A DNA stretch of 64,000 nt from Pseudomonas entomophila. Lineage in GTDB: Bacteria > Pseudomonadota > Gammaproteobacteria > Pseudomonadales > Pseudomonadaceae. The notes under the pieces were generated by a model. That model ran no database searches, was not told where the DNA came from, and was given only the letters and a program-made list of their open reading frames with translations. The translations under genes were made by a program, and so were the position numbers. The stretch is taken from contig NZ_CP063832.1 of assembly GCF_023277925.1 (NCBI RefSeq), positions 744,001-808,000 of the forward strand, read 5' to 3'. Every line of letters begins with the position of its first letter. Positions within the stretch are counted from its first letter, which is position 1. This document shows, piece by piece, positions 15,052-25,253 of the stretch.

Positions 15052-17178
15052 TCAGAAGCTGTAGTCGACCGTGGCGAAGTACGAACGCGGCGCGCCGAGC
15101 AGCCATTGCTCGCCGCTGTGGGCCGAAACCACGTAGTCGCGGTTGAACAGGTTGTTCACCTGCAGGCCGAGACGCACGTCCGGCAGCACCTGCCAGCCGA
15201 GGTTGGCATCCACCACGGTATAGCCCGGCACGGCCTGTTCGTTGTCGACGCTGGCATAGCGCTCATCTACATAACGCAGGCCCACGCCGGCATCCAGCGT
15301 CTGACCGAAGCCTTTGCTCAGCCACAGGTTGGCGGTGCGCCGCGGCACGTTGGCGGGGCGGTTGCCGGCACGGTCCATCACCCCCTGCGCCGTGCTTTGC
15401 AGGTACTCGTCGTATTTGGCCCGCACCAGCGCGGCGTTGGCCGACAGCTGCCACTGGTTGCCCAGCGCCAGTTCCAGCGAGGCCTCCAGGCCGTCGGAGG
15501 TCTGCTGCCCGGCCTGCTGCTGGGTCTTGCTGGCCGGGTCGTAGACCAGCAGCTTCTTCTTGACGATGTGGTAGGCCGCCAGGGTCCATTCGCCTTGGCC
15601 GTCCCAGAAGCGCTGCTTGACGCCGAACTCGGTCTGCTTCGCCTCGGTGAGGTCGAAGTCCATCTGTTTCTGGCTGAGGCTGATCAGGTTGCCGACGCCG
15701 TCCTCGCTGGTGGAGTACTGGCCGTAGACCGACAGATCGTCGCTGAGCGCATAGACCAGCCCGGCGCGCCAGTTGCCGCCGCGCAGGCTGACGTCGCTGC
15801 GCGAGCCATCGATCAGGTTGTCGCGGTCGATGTGGTTCTGGTCGCGGCGCACGCCGGTGACCAGCGACAGGCGCTCGGTCAACTGGGTACGGTTTTCCGC
15901 GAACAGCGCGACGGTGTGGGTGGTGGAAAGGTTTTGCGGGCGCAGCGGTGAGGCGCTGTGGAACCCACTCGGTGCCGGGTTCCATGGGTCGACCAGGTCG
16001 ACGCCGTCGTCGTTGTAGGGCGCGTTGCTGTCGACGTTGAAGCGGATCTTGTTGTACTCGACACCCACCACGGTCTTGCTCGCAAGGCCGAACAGCCCGT
16101 GGTCGAAGGTGAAGCTCTGGCGGTCGCCGAGCTGCTCCTGGTTGTGCTTGATCTCCAGGTAGCTGCCCCGTTGCAGCAGGCCCTCATCGGCGTTCCAGGT
16201 GTAGTCCTCGGCGTTGCGCCAGTGGCGGCGGCTTTTGATGTAGTACAGCAGGTTGCTGGCCGAGACCGTGTCGCTGAGCGTCCAGTCGGTGGTCAGGCGC
16301 GTCCACTCGTCGTGGTAGCGCTGCACGTCGTTCTGCACGTTGTAGTTCTTCTTGCGCAGGCTGTCGCGGTAGTGGCCGTCGATCAGCGGCGTGCCAAAGT
16401 AGTTGGCCGGCTCGGCGTCGCCACGCTCGTGGGCGAGGGTGAAACTCAGGTCGTCACTGGCATCGAAGCGCAGGGCGGCGCTGAGCGACAGGTTGCGCGA
16501 GTCGGTGCGGTCGACCCAGCCGTTGCCTTCCTGCTTGTTGAGGGTGACCCGGTAGCTCAGGCGTTCGCTCAGGCTGCCGCCGCTGTCCAGCCCCAGCTGT
16601 TGGCGATCCCACGAGCCGTAGCCCAGGCGCAGGCGGTTGTGGATCTCGCCGGCGAAGGGTTTTTTCGGGATCACGTTGACCACCGCGCCGGTGGCGCCTT
16701 CGCCGTACAGCACCGACGCCGGGCCGCGCAGCACGTCGATGCGCTCGACCATCCACGGGTCGACCGGGAAGGTCAGGGTGCCGGCGCCGGTGTACAGCCG
16801 CGCGCCGTCGAACAGTGTCATCACCGAACCCTGGCCGCTGAAACCGCGCGCCGACAGGCCGGTGCCGCCATCACCGGGGGTGCCGATGAAGGTGATGCCC
16901 GGGGAGCGGGTCACGGCGTCCTGCACGGTGAGGTTGTTGCGTTGCAGGATCTGCTCGGCGCTGATGCTGCTGGTGCTGGCCGGGGTTTCCAGGGCGCTGA
17001 GGTTCAGCCGTGAACCGGCCTGGGTCGGGGTGGCCAGGTCGATGGCCGAGGGCTCGCGGGTCTCGGTGACCGCCGTCGAGGGCAGGGTGAGCGGGGCACC
17101 CTGGTGGTCGTCGGCCAGGGCCGGGAGCGAGACGGCCAGGCAGGCCGCCAGGGTGTGAAGCTTGTTGAATCGGGACAT
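15052..17178 (-). CDS. TonB-dependent receptor, siderophore type, under B12 control
   Basis: A 708-residue outer-membrane receptor. A signal peptide (MSRFNKLHTLAACLAVSLPALA) precedes the plug domain (about residues 60-165: QDAVTRSPGITFIGTPGD, RIDVLRGPASVLYGEGATGA) and a 22-strand barrel ending in the terminal Phe (SYFATVDYSF). By these motifs it belongs to the TonB siderophore-receptor subfamily. However, a cobalamin riboswitch begins about 120 bp upstream of the start, so the ligand may be a corrinoid or a cobalt complex, or expression may be tied to B12 status for another reason. ATG 17178 is chosen because the signal peptide begins there. Confidence 0.88.
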   Translation of the reverse strand: MSRFNKLHTLAACLAVSLPALADDHQGAPLTLPSTAVTETREPSAIDLATPTQAGSRLNLSALETPASTSSISAEQILQRNNLTVQDAVTRSPGITFIGTPGDGGTGLSARGFSGQGSVMTLFDGARLYTGAGTLTFPVDPWMVERIDVLRGPASVLYGEGATGAVVNVIPKKPFAGEIHNRLRLGYGSWDRQQLGLDSGGSLSERLSYRVTLNKQEGNGWVDRTDSRNLSLSAALRFDASDDLSFTLAHERGDAEPANYFGTPLIDGHYRDSLRKKNYNVQNDVQRYHDEWTRLTTDWTLSDTVSASNLLYYIKSRRHWRNAEDYTWNADEGLLQRGSYLEIKHNQEQLGDRQSFTFDHGLFGLASKTVVGVEYNKIRFNVDSNAPYNDDGVDLVDPWNPAPSGFHSASPLRPQNLSTTHTVALFAENRTQLTERLSLVTGVRRDQNHIDRDNLIDGSRSDVSLRGGNWRAGLVYALSDDLSVYGQYSTSEDGVGNLISLSQKQMDFDLTEAKQTEFGVKQRFWDGQGEWTLAAYHIVKKKLLVYDPASKTQQQAGQQTSDGLEASLELALGNQWQLSANAALVRAKYDEYLQSTAQGVMDRAGNRPANVPRRTANLWLSKGFGQTLDAGVGLRYVDERYASVDNEQAVPGYTVVDANLGWQVLPDVRLGLQVNNLFNRDYVVSAHSGEQWLLGAPRSYFATVDYSF

Positions 17179-17299
17179 GTCGTTCCACTGCTGCAGGAAT
17201 GAATGGATCCCGGTGGAAAACACGCAAAGGCGAACCACATACGCAGGCGCGCACGCGATGACCGGCCTGCGCCCGCCCACCGCGGGTTGCCAAGTAAGG

Positions 17300-17479
17300 C
17301 TTCAGGCCGGTCTCCGGGCTTGCGAGGGGCATGAAACCTTCACCTTCCCATGCGGGTGCACAGTGGTCTGTCGAAGGGGTCGCTCGCTTACCGTTGCGGG
17401 GGCAGCGCCGGACTTGTCGTGACAACGACTCACCGGCTTCCCGTTTCACCCTGCGCACGGCGGCGCAGGACACCTGAAA
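17300..17479 (-). promoter_or_regulatory. Cobalamin riboswitch
   Basis: Read on the minus strand, the region contains the conserved B12 box GCTGCCCCCGCAACGGTAAG (about 17387-17406), the upstream GGGAAGCCGGTG core, and the 3' element GCAAGCCCGGAGACCGGCC. The ends close as P1 (TTTCAGG at 17473-17479 with CCTGAA at about 17301-17306). Adenosylcobalamin binding normally represses the downstream gene, here the TonB-dependent receptor. Confidence 0.92.
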
Positions 17480-17570
17480 CTGGCGCGCATCTGACCATCG
17501 AACGAGGGGGGAGTCAATCATCTGGATGGGCCAGGCACTGTCAGTGCGCGACAGGTCTGCCCCGCGGCGT

Positions 17571-18944
17571 TCAATGCCCGAACGCTTTCAGGTTGCCCTT
17601 GCGGTTGGCTTCATAGGCTTCCTGCGCCATGGGCGTTGCCTGCGGGTTGCCCAGGTCTTCCATGGCCAGCCGGTGGGTCTCCGGCGCCAGGTATGCCGCG
17701 AACGCGCACACGCAGGTGATGAAGAATGCCAGCCCGCCCACCACCAGCGGGATGTTGTCCGAGCCCGGCGGTGCCACGGTGGCGAACAGCGCCGGCAGCA
17801 TGGCGGTGAGCATGGTGCCGACGTTCTGCGCGATGGCCATGGCCGAAACCCGGTAGCGGGTCTGGAACAGCTCGGGGTAGAAGCTTGGGAACACCGCGTT
17901 GTAGCCCTGGTAAACCATGCCCCACATGACGATCGAGGCGGCGAAGGCCAGTGGCACGTTGTGGATGCTGATCGCATACAGGTAGACAAACGCCAGCAGG
18001 CCCGAGCCCAGGCAACCGGCGATCATGGTCGGGCGGCGGCCGATCCTGTCGGAGAGGTTGCCGACGAAGGGGATCACCAGCACCGCGACGATATTGCCCA
18101 CCACCGGGATCCACAGATACACGCTCTTGTCGAAGCCCACGCCGTAGGCCGGCTGCACCGCGTAGGCCGCGCCAAAGATGGTGGCGACCACCGGGATCAC
18201 GTTCATCAGCGCCATGAACATCACCAGCACCATGTGCTTCCAGCTGTGACGGAAGGCTTCGCTGATCGGCGACTTGGCGACCTTGTCCTGCTGCTCTTCC
18301 TGGACGAAGGCCGGGGTTTCGTGGACCTCCTTGCGGATGATGAAGCCGGCCAACAGCACCAGCGCGCTCATCAGGAACGGAATGCGCCAGCCCCATTCGT
18401 TGAAGGCCTCGCTCGGCATGAAGTAGGCCAGCGGCAGGAACACCGCCGCCGCCATCACCTGGCCGGCCTGCACGCCCTGCAGCGTGTAGCTGGCGTAGTA
18501 GCCACGGCGGCCGAACGGCGCGTGCTCCATGATCATCGAGCTGGCCCCGGAGATCTCGCCGGCCACGGCGAAGCCCTGGACCAGGCGCAGCAGCACCAGC
18601 AACGCCGGGGCGAGCAGGCCGATGTCGTGGTAAGTGGGCAGCAGGCCCACGGCCATGGTCGACAGGCCCATCAGGAACATGCACAGCAGCAGCACGTTCT
18701 TGCGCCCGCGGGTGTCGCCCCAGTGGCCGAGCACGAAGGCGCCCACCGGGCGGGCCAGGTAGCCGACGCCGTAGGTGGCCAGCGAGGCGATGATGGCCAT
18801 TTTCGGGTCGGTGGAGGGGAAGAAGATCTGCGGGAAGATCAGCGCCGCGGCCTGGGCATAGATGAAGAAGTCGTAGTACTCGAGGGCAGAGCCGATCCAT
18901 CCGCTGGCGGTGGCTTTCTTGGCTTGGGAGCTTGTGCGGGCCAT
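17571..18944 (-). CDS. MHS-type MFS transporter, probable shikimate/quinate permease
   Basis: A 457-residue twelve-helix symporter of the metabolite:H+ symport family. The signature ASGWIGSALEYYDFFIYAQAAALIF opens helix 1; the GHWGDTRGRKNVLL loop lies between helices 2 and 3 and its weaker repeat NLSDRIGRRPTM between helices 8 and 9. It sits next to quiC and a PcaR-like box, so shikimate, quinate or protocatechuate is the likely substrate. This is context inference, as family members also carry citrate or proline/betaine. A GGAGA site supports ATG 18944. Confidence 0.83.
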   Translation of the reverse strand: MARTSSQAKKATASGWIGSALEYYDFFIYAQAAALIFPQIFFPSTDPKMAIIASLATYGVGYLARPVGAFVLGHWGDTRGRKNVLLLCMFLMGLSTMAVGLLPTYHDIGLLAPALLVLLRLVQGFAVAGEISGASSMIMEHAPFGRRGYYASYTLQGVQAGQVMAAAVFLPLAYFMPSEAFNEWGWRIPFLMSALVLLAGFIIRKEVHETPAFVQEEQQDKVAKSPISEAFRHSWKHMVLVMFMALMNVIPVVATIFGAAYAVQPAYGVGFDKSVYLWIPVVGNIVAVLVIPFVGNLSDRIGRRPTMIAGCLGSGLLAFVYLYAISIHNVPLAFAASIVMWGMVYQGYNAVFPSFYPELFQTRYRVSAMAIAQNVGTMLTAMLPALFATVAPPGSDNIPLVVGGLAFFITCVCAFAAYLAPETHRLAMEDLGNPQATPMAQEAYEANRKGNLKAFGH

Positions 18945-19230
18945 GTTGTCTCCGTTGTTCTTGTCGGTGGCCGAAAGGTCAGCGCGCACAGGGCGCGTGA
19001 ACCGTGGGGCGATAAGGAGAAGACGAACGTGACGGTGCGGATCGCAGGGCGAGGAACGTGAGCATAGGTCGGTACCCGTTTTATTGAACTTATTATGTGG
19101 TGACGTTGGGCGGTGCGGCGCAGGACCCGCCGAACGACCGGCGTGGCAGCGAGAAAGGCCGGCGGGGCCTGCGACTGGTGTTCATGGTTGTTCACGGGGG
19201 TGGGTGAATCAATTCGCCGGAACGGGTTTT

Positions 19231-19245
19231 GTTCGGTAATCGAAC
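19231..19245. promoter_or_regulatory. PcaR-like operator GTTCGGTAATCGAAC
   Basis: A 15-bp near-palindrome differing at two positions from the PcaR (IclR family) site GTTCGATAATCGCAC, as I recall it for P. putida beta-ketoadipate genes. It lies in the divergent region between the MFS permease and quiC, whose product protocatechuate feeds that pathway. Confidence 0.6.
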
Positions 19246-19366
19246 GAAAACTAACTGTTCCGTACAAAGTTCGTTGCCGGGGTGACTTTACCTGCGAATA
19301 ATCGCTCATGCCAGGCCGATTGATGGGCTGTCGTTACCGCTGCCCTCATCGATCTGGCATGACCTC

Positions 19367-19450
19367 TGTAGGAGCGGCTTTAGCCGCGATGCAGGCGCTG
19401 CAGTGCCTGGCATCTGCTTCGCGGATGATCGCGGCCGAAGCCGCTCCTAA
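19367..19450. repeat. REP pair (TAGCCGCGAT type)
   Basis: Arms TGTAGGAGCGGCTTTAGCCG and CGGCCGAAGCCGCTCC are inverted. It lies unusually close (35 bp) upstream of the quiC start, within its leader. Confidence 0.8.
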
Positions 19451-19484
19451 AGAGGAACGCCCCACAACAACAAGGAACCCCAGC

Positions 19485-21386
<1,902 letters not shown>

Positions 21387-21389
<3 letters not shown>

Positions 21390-21452
21390 GCGCCAGCCTT
21401 GCTGGCGAACCGGGGCCAGCACGGACCCCAGGTTCACCAGCAAGGGCGCCGT
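21387..21452. repeat. Degenerate REP pair
   Basis: TGTAGGCGCCAGCCTTGCTGGCGAACC and the partial inverse CACCAGCAAGGGCGCC. It lies directly at the end of quiC and probably ends its transcript. Confidence 0.6.
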
Positions 21453-21535
21453 GGGGCGCACTCACACCGCGCTTCCCTGCGCCGTCCGGCTCACGGATAA
21501 TCCCCCGGATTCCTATAACGAGCCTGTGAGTCGGT

Positions 21536-22198
21536 ATGCGTGATTCGGTAGCCAAGCCTGAAGTCGAAGGGGCGCGCAAAGCGCGCAAGAACAACCCGGA
21601 GAAGACCCGCGAGAATATCCTCCAGGCCGCCATCACCGAGTTCGTCCAGCAGGGCCTGGCCGGCGCCCGGGTCGACGCCATCGCCGAGCGCACCGCCACC
21701 TCCAAGCGCATGATCTACTACTACTTCGGCAGCAAGGAGCAGCTGTACGTCGAGTGCCTGGTCAAGCTCTACGGCGATATCCGCAAGACCGAGCAGCGCC
21801 TGGACCTCGAGTCGCTGCCTGCCGAACAGGCGATCCGCCGGCTGGTGGAGTTCACCTTCGACCACCACGACCACAACGTCGATTTCGTGCGCATCGTCTG
21901 CACCGAGAACATCCACTACGGCGAGTACGTCAAGCAATCGCCGGTGATCCGCGAGATGAGCAGCCTGGTGCTGGAGTCGCTTGGTCGCACCCTGCAACGT
22001 GGCGTGGAGGAGGGCGTGTTCCGCCCGGGCATCGAGGTGATCGACCTGCACATGCTGATGAGCGCGTTCTGTTTCTACCGGGTGTCCAACCGCCACACCT
22101 TCGGCGACATCTTCCAGATCGACCTGGCCGACGAGCAGATCAAGCTGCGCCACAAGCAGATGATCGGTGACGCGGTGATGCGCTACATCAAGGCCTGA
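21536..22198 (+). CDS. TetR family transcriptional regulator
   Basis: A 220-residue repressor-type protein. The N-terminal HTH (about residues 30-75) reads NILQAAITEFVQQGLAG, AIAERTATSKRMIYYYFGSKEQLY. The C-terminal ligand domain is helical, with the FDHHDHNVDFVRIVCTEN segment. It is encoded 146 bp after quiC in the same direction, which suits a local regulator of quinate/shikimate catabolism, in addition to possible PcaR input. It could instead control the cluster starting at 22.46 kb. The first 20 residues are basic and low complexity. Confidence 0.85.
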   Translation: MRDSVAKPEVEGARKARKNNPEKTRENILQAAITEFVQQGLAGARVDAIAERTATSKRMIYYYFGSKEQLYVECLVKLYGDIRKTEQRLDLESLPAEQAIRRLVEFTFDHHDHNVDFVRIVCTENIHYGEYVKQSPVIREMSSLVLESLGRTLQRGVEEGVFRPGIEVIDLHMLMSAFCFYRVSNRHTFGDIFQIDLADEQIKLRHKQMIGDAVMRYIKA

Positions 22199-22458
22199 CC
22201 TGGCGGCACTGCAGCATTAGCGAGGCTCATGCTTGTCGCCAATGCGGCCCGTTTTACATTTTCATGACCACTGTCCAATATCCCCCTCGCAAAACGTTTT
22301 AAGCATATTCCCTCGTATCAGGAAGATGCTTCGCATCAAGGACGATGCACTCTTCACACAGGTCTTCGGCCGCCAGCCTACGCGATAACCTCGCGCGGCC
22401 CGGCCTGGCCTGGGTGAGGTCTGTCTTCAGGCCATCATGAAGAGGAGGGGCTGGCGCA
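22199..22458. other. Intergenic region before the diiron/carbamoyltransferase cluster
   Basis: A 260-bp region that probably carries the cluster promoter. It is AT-richer around 22250-22310 (ttttacattttcatgacc; cgttttaagcatattccc). I see no clear inverted repeat or riboswitch. AGGAGGGG at about 22443-22450 is a strong ribosome site for the next gene. Confidence 0.4.
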
Positions 22459-24636
22459 ATGGCCAACCTGGCGCAGGAGGTGCCTGCGTTCACTGCACCC
22501 AGCTTTCTGGCGATCACGCCGACAGCACTCGGGCAGGTGCGACTGAACGCCCGGCAATGGTTCTTCAGACTGGTCAACCAGGAAGAGCGGCATGGCTTGC
22601 TGGAGCTGGTCTGGACGCAGGTGACGCAGCGCTTGGCGGCGTATCGCGACACCGGCACGCTGCAAGCGGCCGTAGTCGACCAGCCATCGCGAGCGCTTCA
22701 ACAGCGCCTGCGGGCCGACTATCCCGCGCTGATCCCCGATAACGCGCGCAAGCGTCACTTCTATTTCCAGCACGCGCCCTTGTTCAAGGTGATGGGGGGC
22801 TGGCTCGATGGTGTGACCTCGATCGCCCACGCCTGGCGAGCGGACAGCGGCCAGTTGCTCAAAATCCATGCGCTGATGGTCGGCGGTGGTTATCCGCAGC
22901 GTAGCCAGAGCCGGCTGTTCGACCAGGCGGCGCAGCGTGTGGGCATGGCCGTGGCCGAGGTGTTCAGCCATCGTTTCTGCGACGATCCCGCCATCGAAGA
23001 CGCGGCATTCGAGCTGCCGGTGTTCCTGCTGGCCCTGGCCTGCTTCCCGCGGGCGCTCCATGCCGAGACGCTGGGCGTCAACCTGGCCCTGTGCGACTAC
23101 GTCGACCAGCTCAATGCCCTGCGCGAAGGCGACACAGCGCTGTTTGGGCAGCCGCAGGCAACGGCCTACCATGGTATGGCCGTGTCCGCGCTCGATCTCT
23201 TCCTGCAACGGGCATCGGTGGCCGATAGCGCCCGGGTTGCCACCGGTTACCGCTGCGCACTGGCGATGATCGAAGCCCACGAGCGGCAATTGGCCCAGGT
23301 GCTGGCCGACCCACAGCGCTTCAATGAGCACGCCGCCATGGTCACCCTCATCGACAGGCTGGGGCTCCACGGCTGCGGTTACCACCAGCGGGGACAACTG
23401 GCGGGTGAGCCCATCGACCAGTGGCTGGCGCCGGCGACCTTCTGCCCCCACGCCACGGTCAAGGCATTGGCCGATTCGCGCTATGTCCGGCCGGGCCAGC
23501 CGACGCGCAGCGCGCTGCTGAACATCATCGGCAAACCCACCGGCAGCATGTTCGGGGTGTTCTCCAGCGACGATATCGCGGTGGTCGAGCGCTGGATCTC
23601 GACACTGGCACCTACCGCCGAGCACTCGACGGCAAGCACCGAGGGCCCCCCGCCCACGCCTGTGGCCGTGACCCTGTGCGACCAGGCATTGGCCCAGGCC
23701 AAGCGGCTCGCCTTGAGAAAGTACCGGCACTTGCCGCTGCGGGCCTTGTATCCCTTGTTCCTGCAGATCGACCAGGCGCCCGATGCGCTGCCGACGGCGC
23801 GCGCTTTCGCAGATGCCTGGCTGGCACGGCACCGGCTTGGCCTGCGCCGCGAAGGCCTGCCGTTCAGCCCATACAGCCACGAAGCCCTGGCGCAGTGGCT
23901 GGAGGCGCAGCATGCGCGCCAGGTACAGAGTTATCGCCCCTTGGTCGGCGCCCCCGAGGAAACCCGCGAGGAAATCATCGCCGATGCCTTGAGCCTGGCC
24001 CCCCTGACCCTGATCGATGGCGCCTGGCTGCGCCAGGTGGTGGCCCCTGCCAGCGTCACCACACCGATCGGCGCCTTGCTCTACCGCACGCTGATCGACG
24101 AACTGGGGCAGGGCGACAGCGCACTGCACCACGGCAACATCTACCAGCAGTTGCTGGCGAGCATGGGCCAGGAGGTGGGCAGCTTCGTCGAACCGGGCTT
24201 CGCCGCGGCGCACCATTTCGAGGAAGACGACCTGCGGGTGCCGGTGTTCTGGCTGGCCATCTCGCTGTTCCCGCAGCGCTATCAACCGGAAACCCTGGGC
24301 TTGAACCTGGCCATGGAGCTGTCGGGCGTGGGCGGCGAGTACCGGCGCTCCGCCGACGTCCTGCGCCACTATGGTTTCAGCGCGCTGTTCACCGACCTGC
24401 ACAACACCATCGACAACGTGGTCAGTGGCCACACCGCCTGGGCCATCGAGGCGATCCGCCAGCACCTGGACGATGCCCTGCAGCGCGGTGGCGAGCAGGA
24501 GCAGGCGCGGCACTGGGAGCGGATCTGGGTGGGTTACCGCGCCCTGAGCCCACCTTCGGGGTCGCCGTTGCAGTGGGTCAAGGACCGCCTGCACAGCATT
24601 CGCCATACACTCACTCAACGACGAGGTACGCCATGA
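22459..24636 (+). CDS. Tandem haem-oxygenase-like diiron (HDO-type) protein
   Basis: A 725-residue protein. The C-terminal half (about residues 510-690) has the layout of iron-containing redox enzymes of the haem-oxygenase-like fold: LLYRTLIDELGQGD, ALHHGNIYQQLL, FWLAISLFP, ETLGLNLAMELSGVGGEY and DLHNTIDNVVSGHTAWAIEAI, which offer Glu, His and Asp ligands. The N-terminal half is a diverged repeat: PVFLLALACFPRALHAETLG at about residue 186 parallels PVFWLAISLFPQRYQPETLG at about 594. Relatives oxidise amine or fatty substrates with O2; the substrate here is unknown. It starts the cluster behind a strong ribosome site, and its stop overlaps the exporter start by 4 bp. Confidence 0.7.
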   Translation: MANLAQEVPAFTAPSFLAITPTALGQVRLNARQWFFRLVNQEERHGLLELVWTQVTQRLAAYRDTGTLQAAVVDQPSRALQQRLRADYPALIPDNARKRHFYFQHAPLFKVMGGWLDGVTSIAHAWRADSGQLLKIHALMVGGGYPQRSQSRLFDQAAQRVGMAVAEVFSHRFCDDPAIEDAAFELPVFLLALACFPRALHAETLGVNLALCDYVDQLNALREGDTALFGQPQATAYHGMAVSALDLFLQRASVADSARVATGYRCALAMIEAHERQLAQVLADPQRFNEHAAMVTLIDRLGLHGCGYHQRGQLAGEPIDQWLAPATFCPHATVKALADSRYVRPGQPTRSALLNIIGKPTGSMFGVFSSDDIAVVERWISTLAPTAEHSTASTEGPPPTPVAVTLCDQALAQAKRLALRKYRHLPLRALYPLFLQIDQAPDALPTARAFADAWLARHRLGLRREGLPFSPYSHEALAQWLEAQHARQVQSYRPLVGAPEETREEIIADALSLAPLTLIDGAWLRQVVAPASVTTPIGALLYRTLIDELGQGDSALHHGNIYQQLLASMGQEVGSFVEPGFAAAHHFEEDDLRVPVFWLAISLFPQRYQPETLGLNLAMELSGVGGEYRRSADVLRHYGFSALFTDLHNTIDNVVSGHTAWAIEAIRQHLDDALQRGGEQEQARHWERIWVGYRALSPPSGSPLQWVKDRLHSIRHTLTQRRGTP

Positions 24637-25253
24637 CGTACGGCTTTCTCTCCTTTCTGCTGGCAGTCCTGATCATCAACGCCTCGCCCGGCCCGGCCAT
24701 GCTGTACGTGATGAACCAGTCGCTGCGCCACGGCGTGCGCACGGGGCTCAAGGCCGCCGCCGGGGTCGAGTTCGGGGTGTTCTTCTACGTGCTGCTGGCG
24801 GCGTTTGGCCTGGTACTGATCTTCAAGGAAGTGCCGTTGCTGTACCGCATCGTCCAGGTAGCCGGCGCCCTGTACCTGTTGTACCTGGCCTACACGTGCT
24901 GGCCACGGCGCGCCGCCGCCGCCGGTGCCAGCGCCAGCGGCGAAGGTACGCCACCGCCGGCGCGCTTCGCCTTCGGCAAGGGCATGCTGATCAACCTGTC
25001 CAACCCCAAGATCGGCCTGTTCTTCGTCAGCCTGCTGCCGCAGTTCGTGCCGGCCGACGCCCAGCCGGCCTGGCTGTATTTCCTGATCTACGGCCTGGTG
25101 TTCAACATCGGCGGCATCCTGGTGAACATGACCGTGGGCCTGGCCGCCCACAACCTGCGGGCGTTCATCCAGCGCAGCTCGTGGTTCGACTACGTGCCAC
25201 CGGTGCTGTTCCTGGCCATCGCGGTACTGACCCTGACACGGGAGTTCGCATGA
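24633..25253 (+). CDS. LysE family exporter in the carbamoyltransferase cluster
   Basis: A 206-residue membrane protein with the LysE signature (VLIINASPGPAMLYVMNQSL), a conserved INLSNPKIGLFFVSLLPQF block and about six helices. Overlaps of 4 bp with both neighbours (ATGA each time) show translational coupling inside the cluster. It would export the cluster's amino-acid-like product or an intermediate; this is inference. A longer frame upstream in the same phase is a shadow of the diiron gene. Confidence 0.85.
   Translation: MTYGFLSFLLAVLIINASPGPAMLYVMNQSLRHGVRTGLKAAAGVEFGVFFYVLLAAFGLVLIFKEVPLLYRIVQVAGALYLLYLAYTCWPRRAAAAGASASGEGTPPPARFAFGKGMLINLSNPKIGLFFVSLLPQFVPADAQPAWLYFLIYGLVFNIGGILVNMTVGLAAHNLRAFIQRSSWFDYVPPVLFLAIAVLTLTREFA

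Larger units (their letters stand above)
18945..19484. promoter_or_regulatory. Divergent promoter region between the MFS permease and quiC
   Basis: A 540-bp stretch without a gene. It contains the PcaR-like box at 19231-19245 and a REP pair at 19367-19450. AT-rich tracts near 19078-19097 may serve the permease promoter. Confidence 0.55.

Noticed and set aside
15958..17013. Long open frames antisense to GC-rich genes (also 7152-9053, 19380-21461, 32734-35199, 58176-60194)
   Set aside because: They mirror the codon pattern of well-recognised genes on the other strand, give low-complexity Arg/Gly/His/Gln-rich products and lack ribosome sites.
17179..17280. Longer N-terminus for the TonB-dependent receptor
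   Set aside because: The extra residues lie between the riboswitch and the signal peptide and break the normal signal-sequence start at 17178.
24896..25249. N-terminal extension of the carbamoyltransferase frame
   Set aside because: It overlaps the LysE gene out of frame; the family N-terminus MTYILGLSAFYHDSAV starts exactly at the ATGA overlap at 25250.
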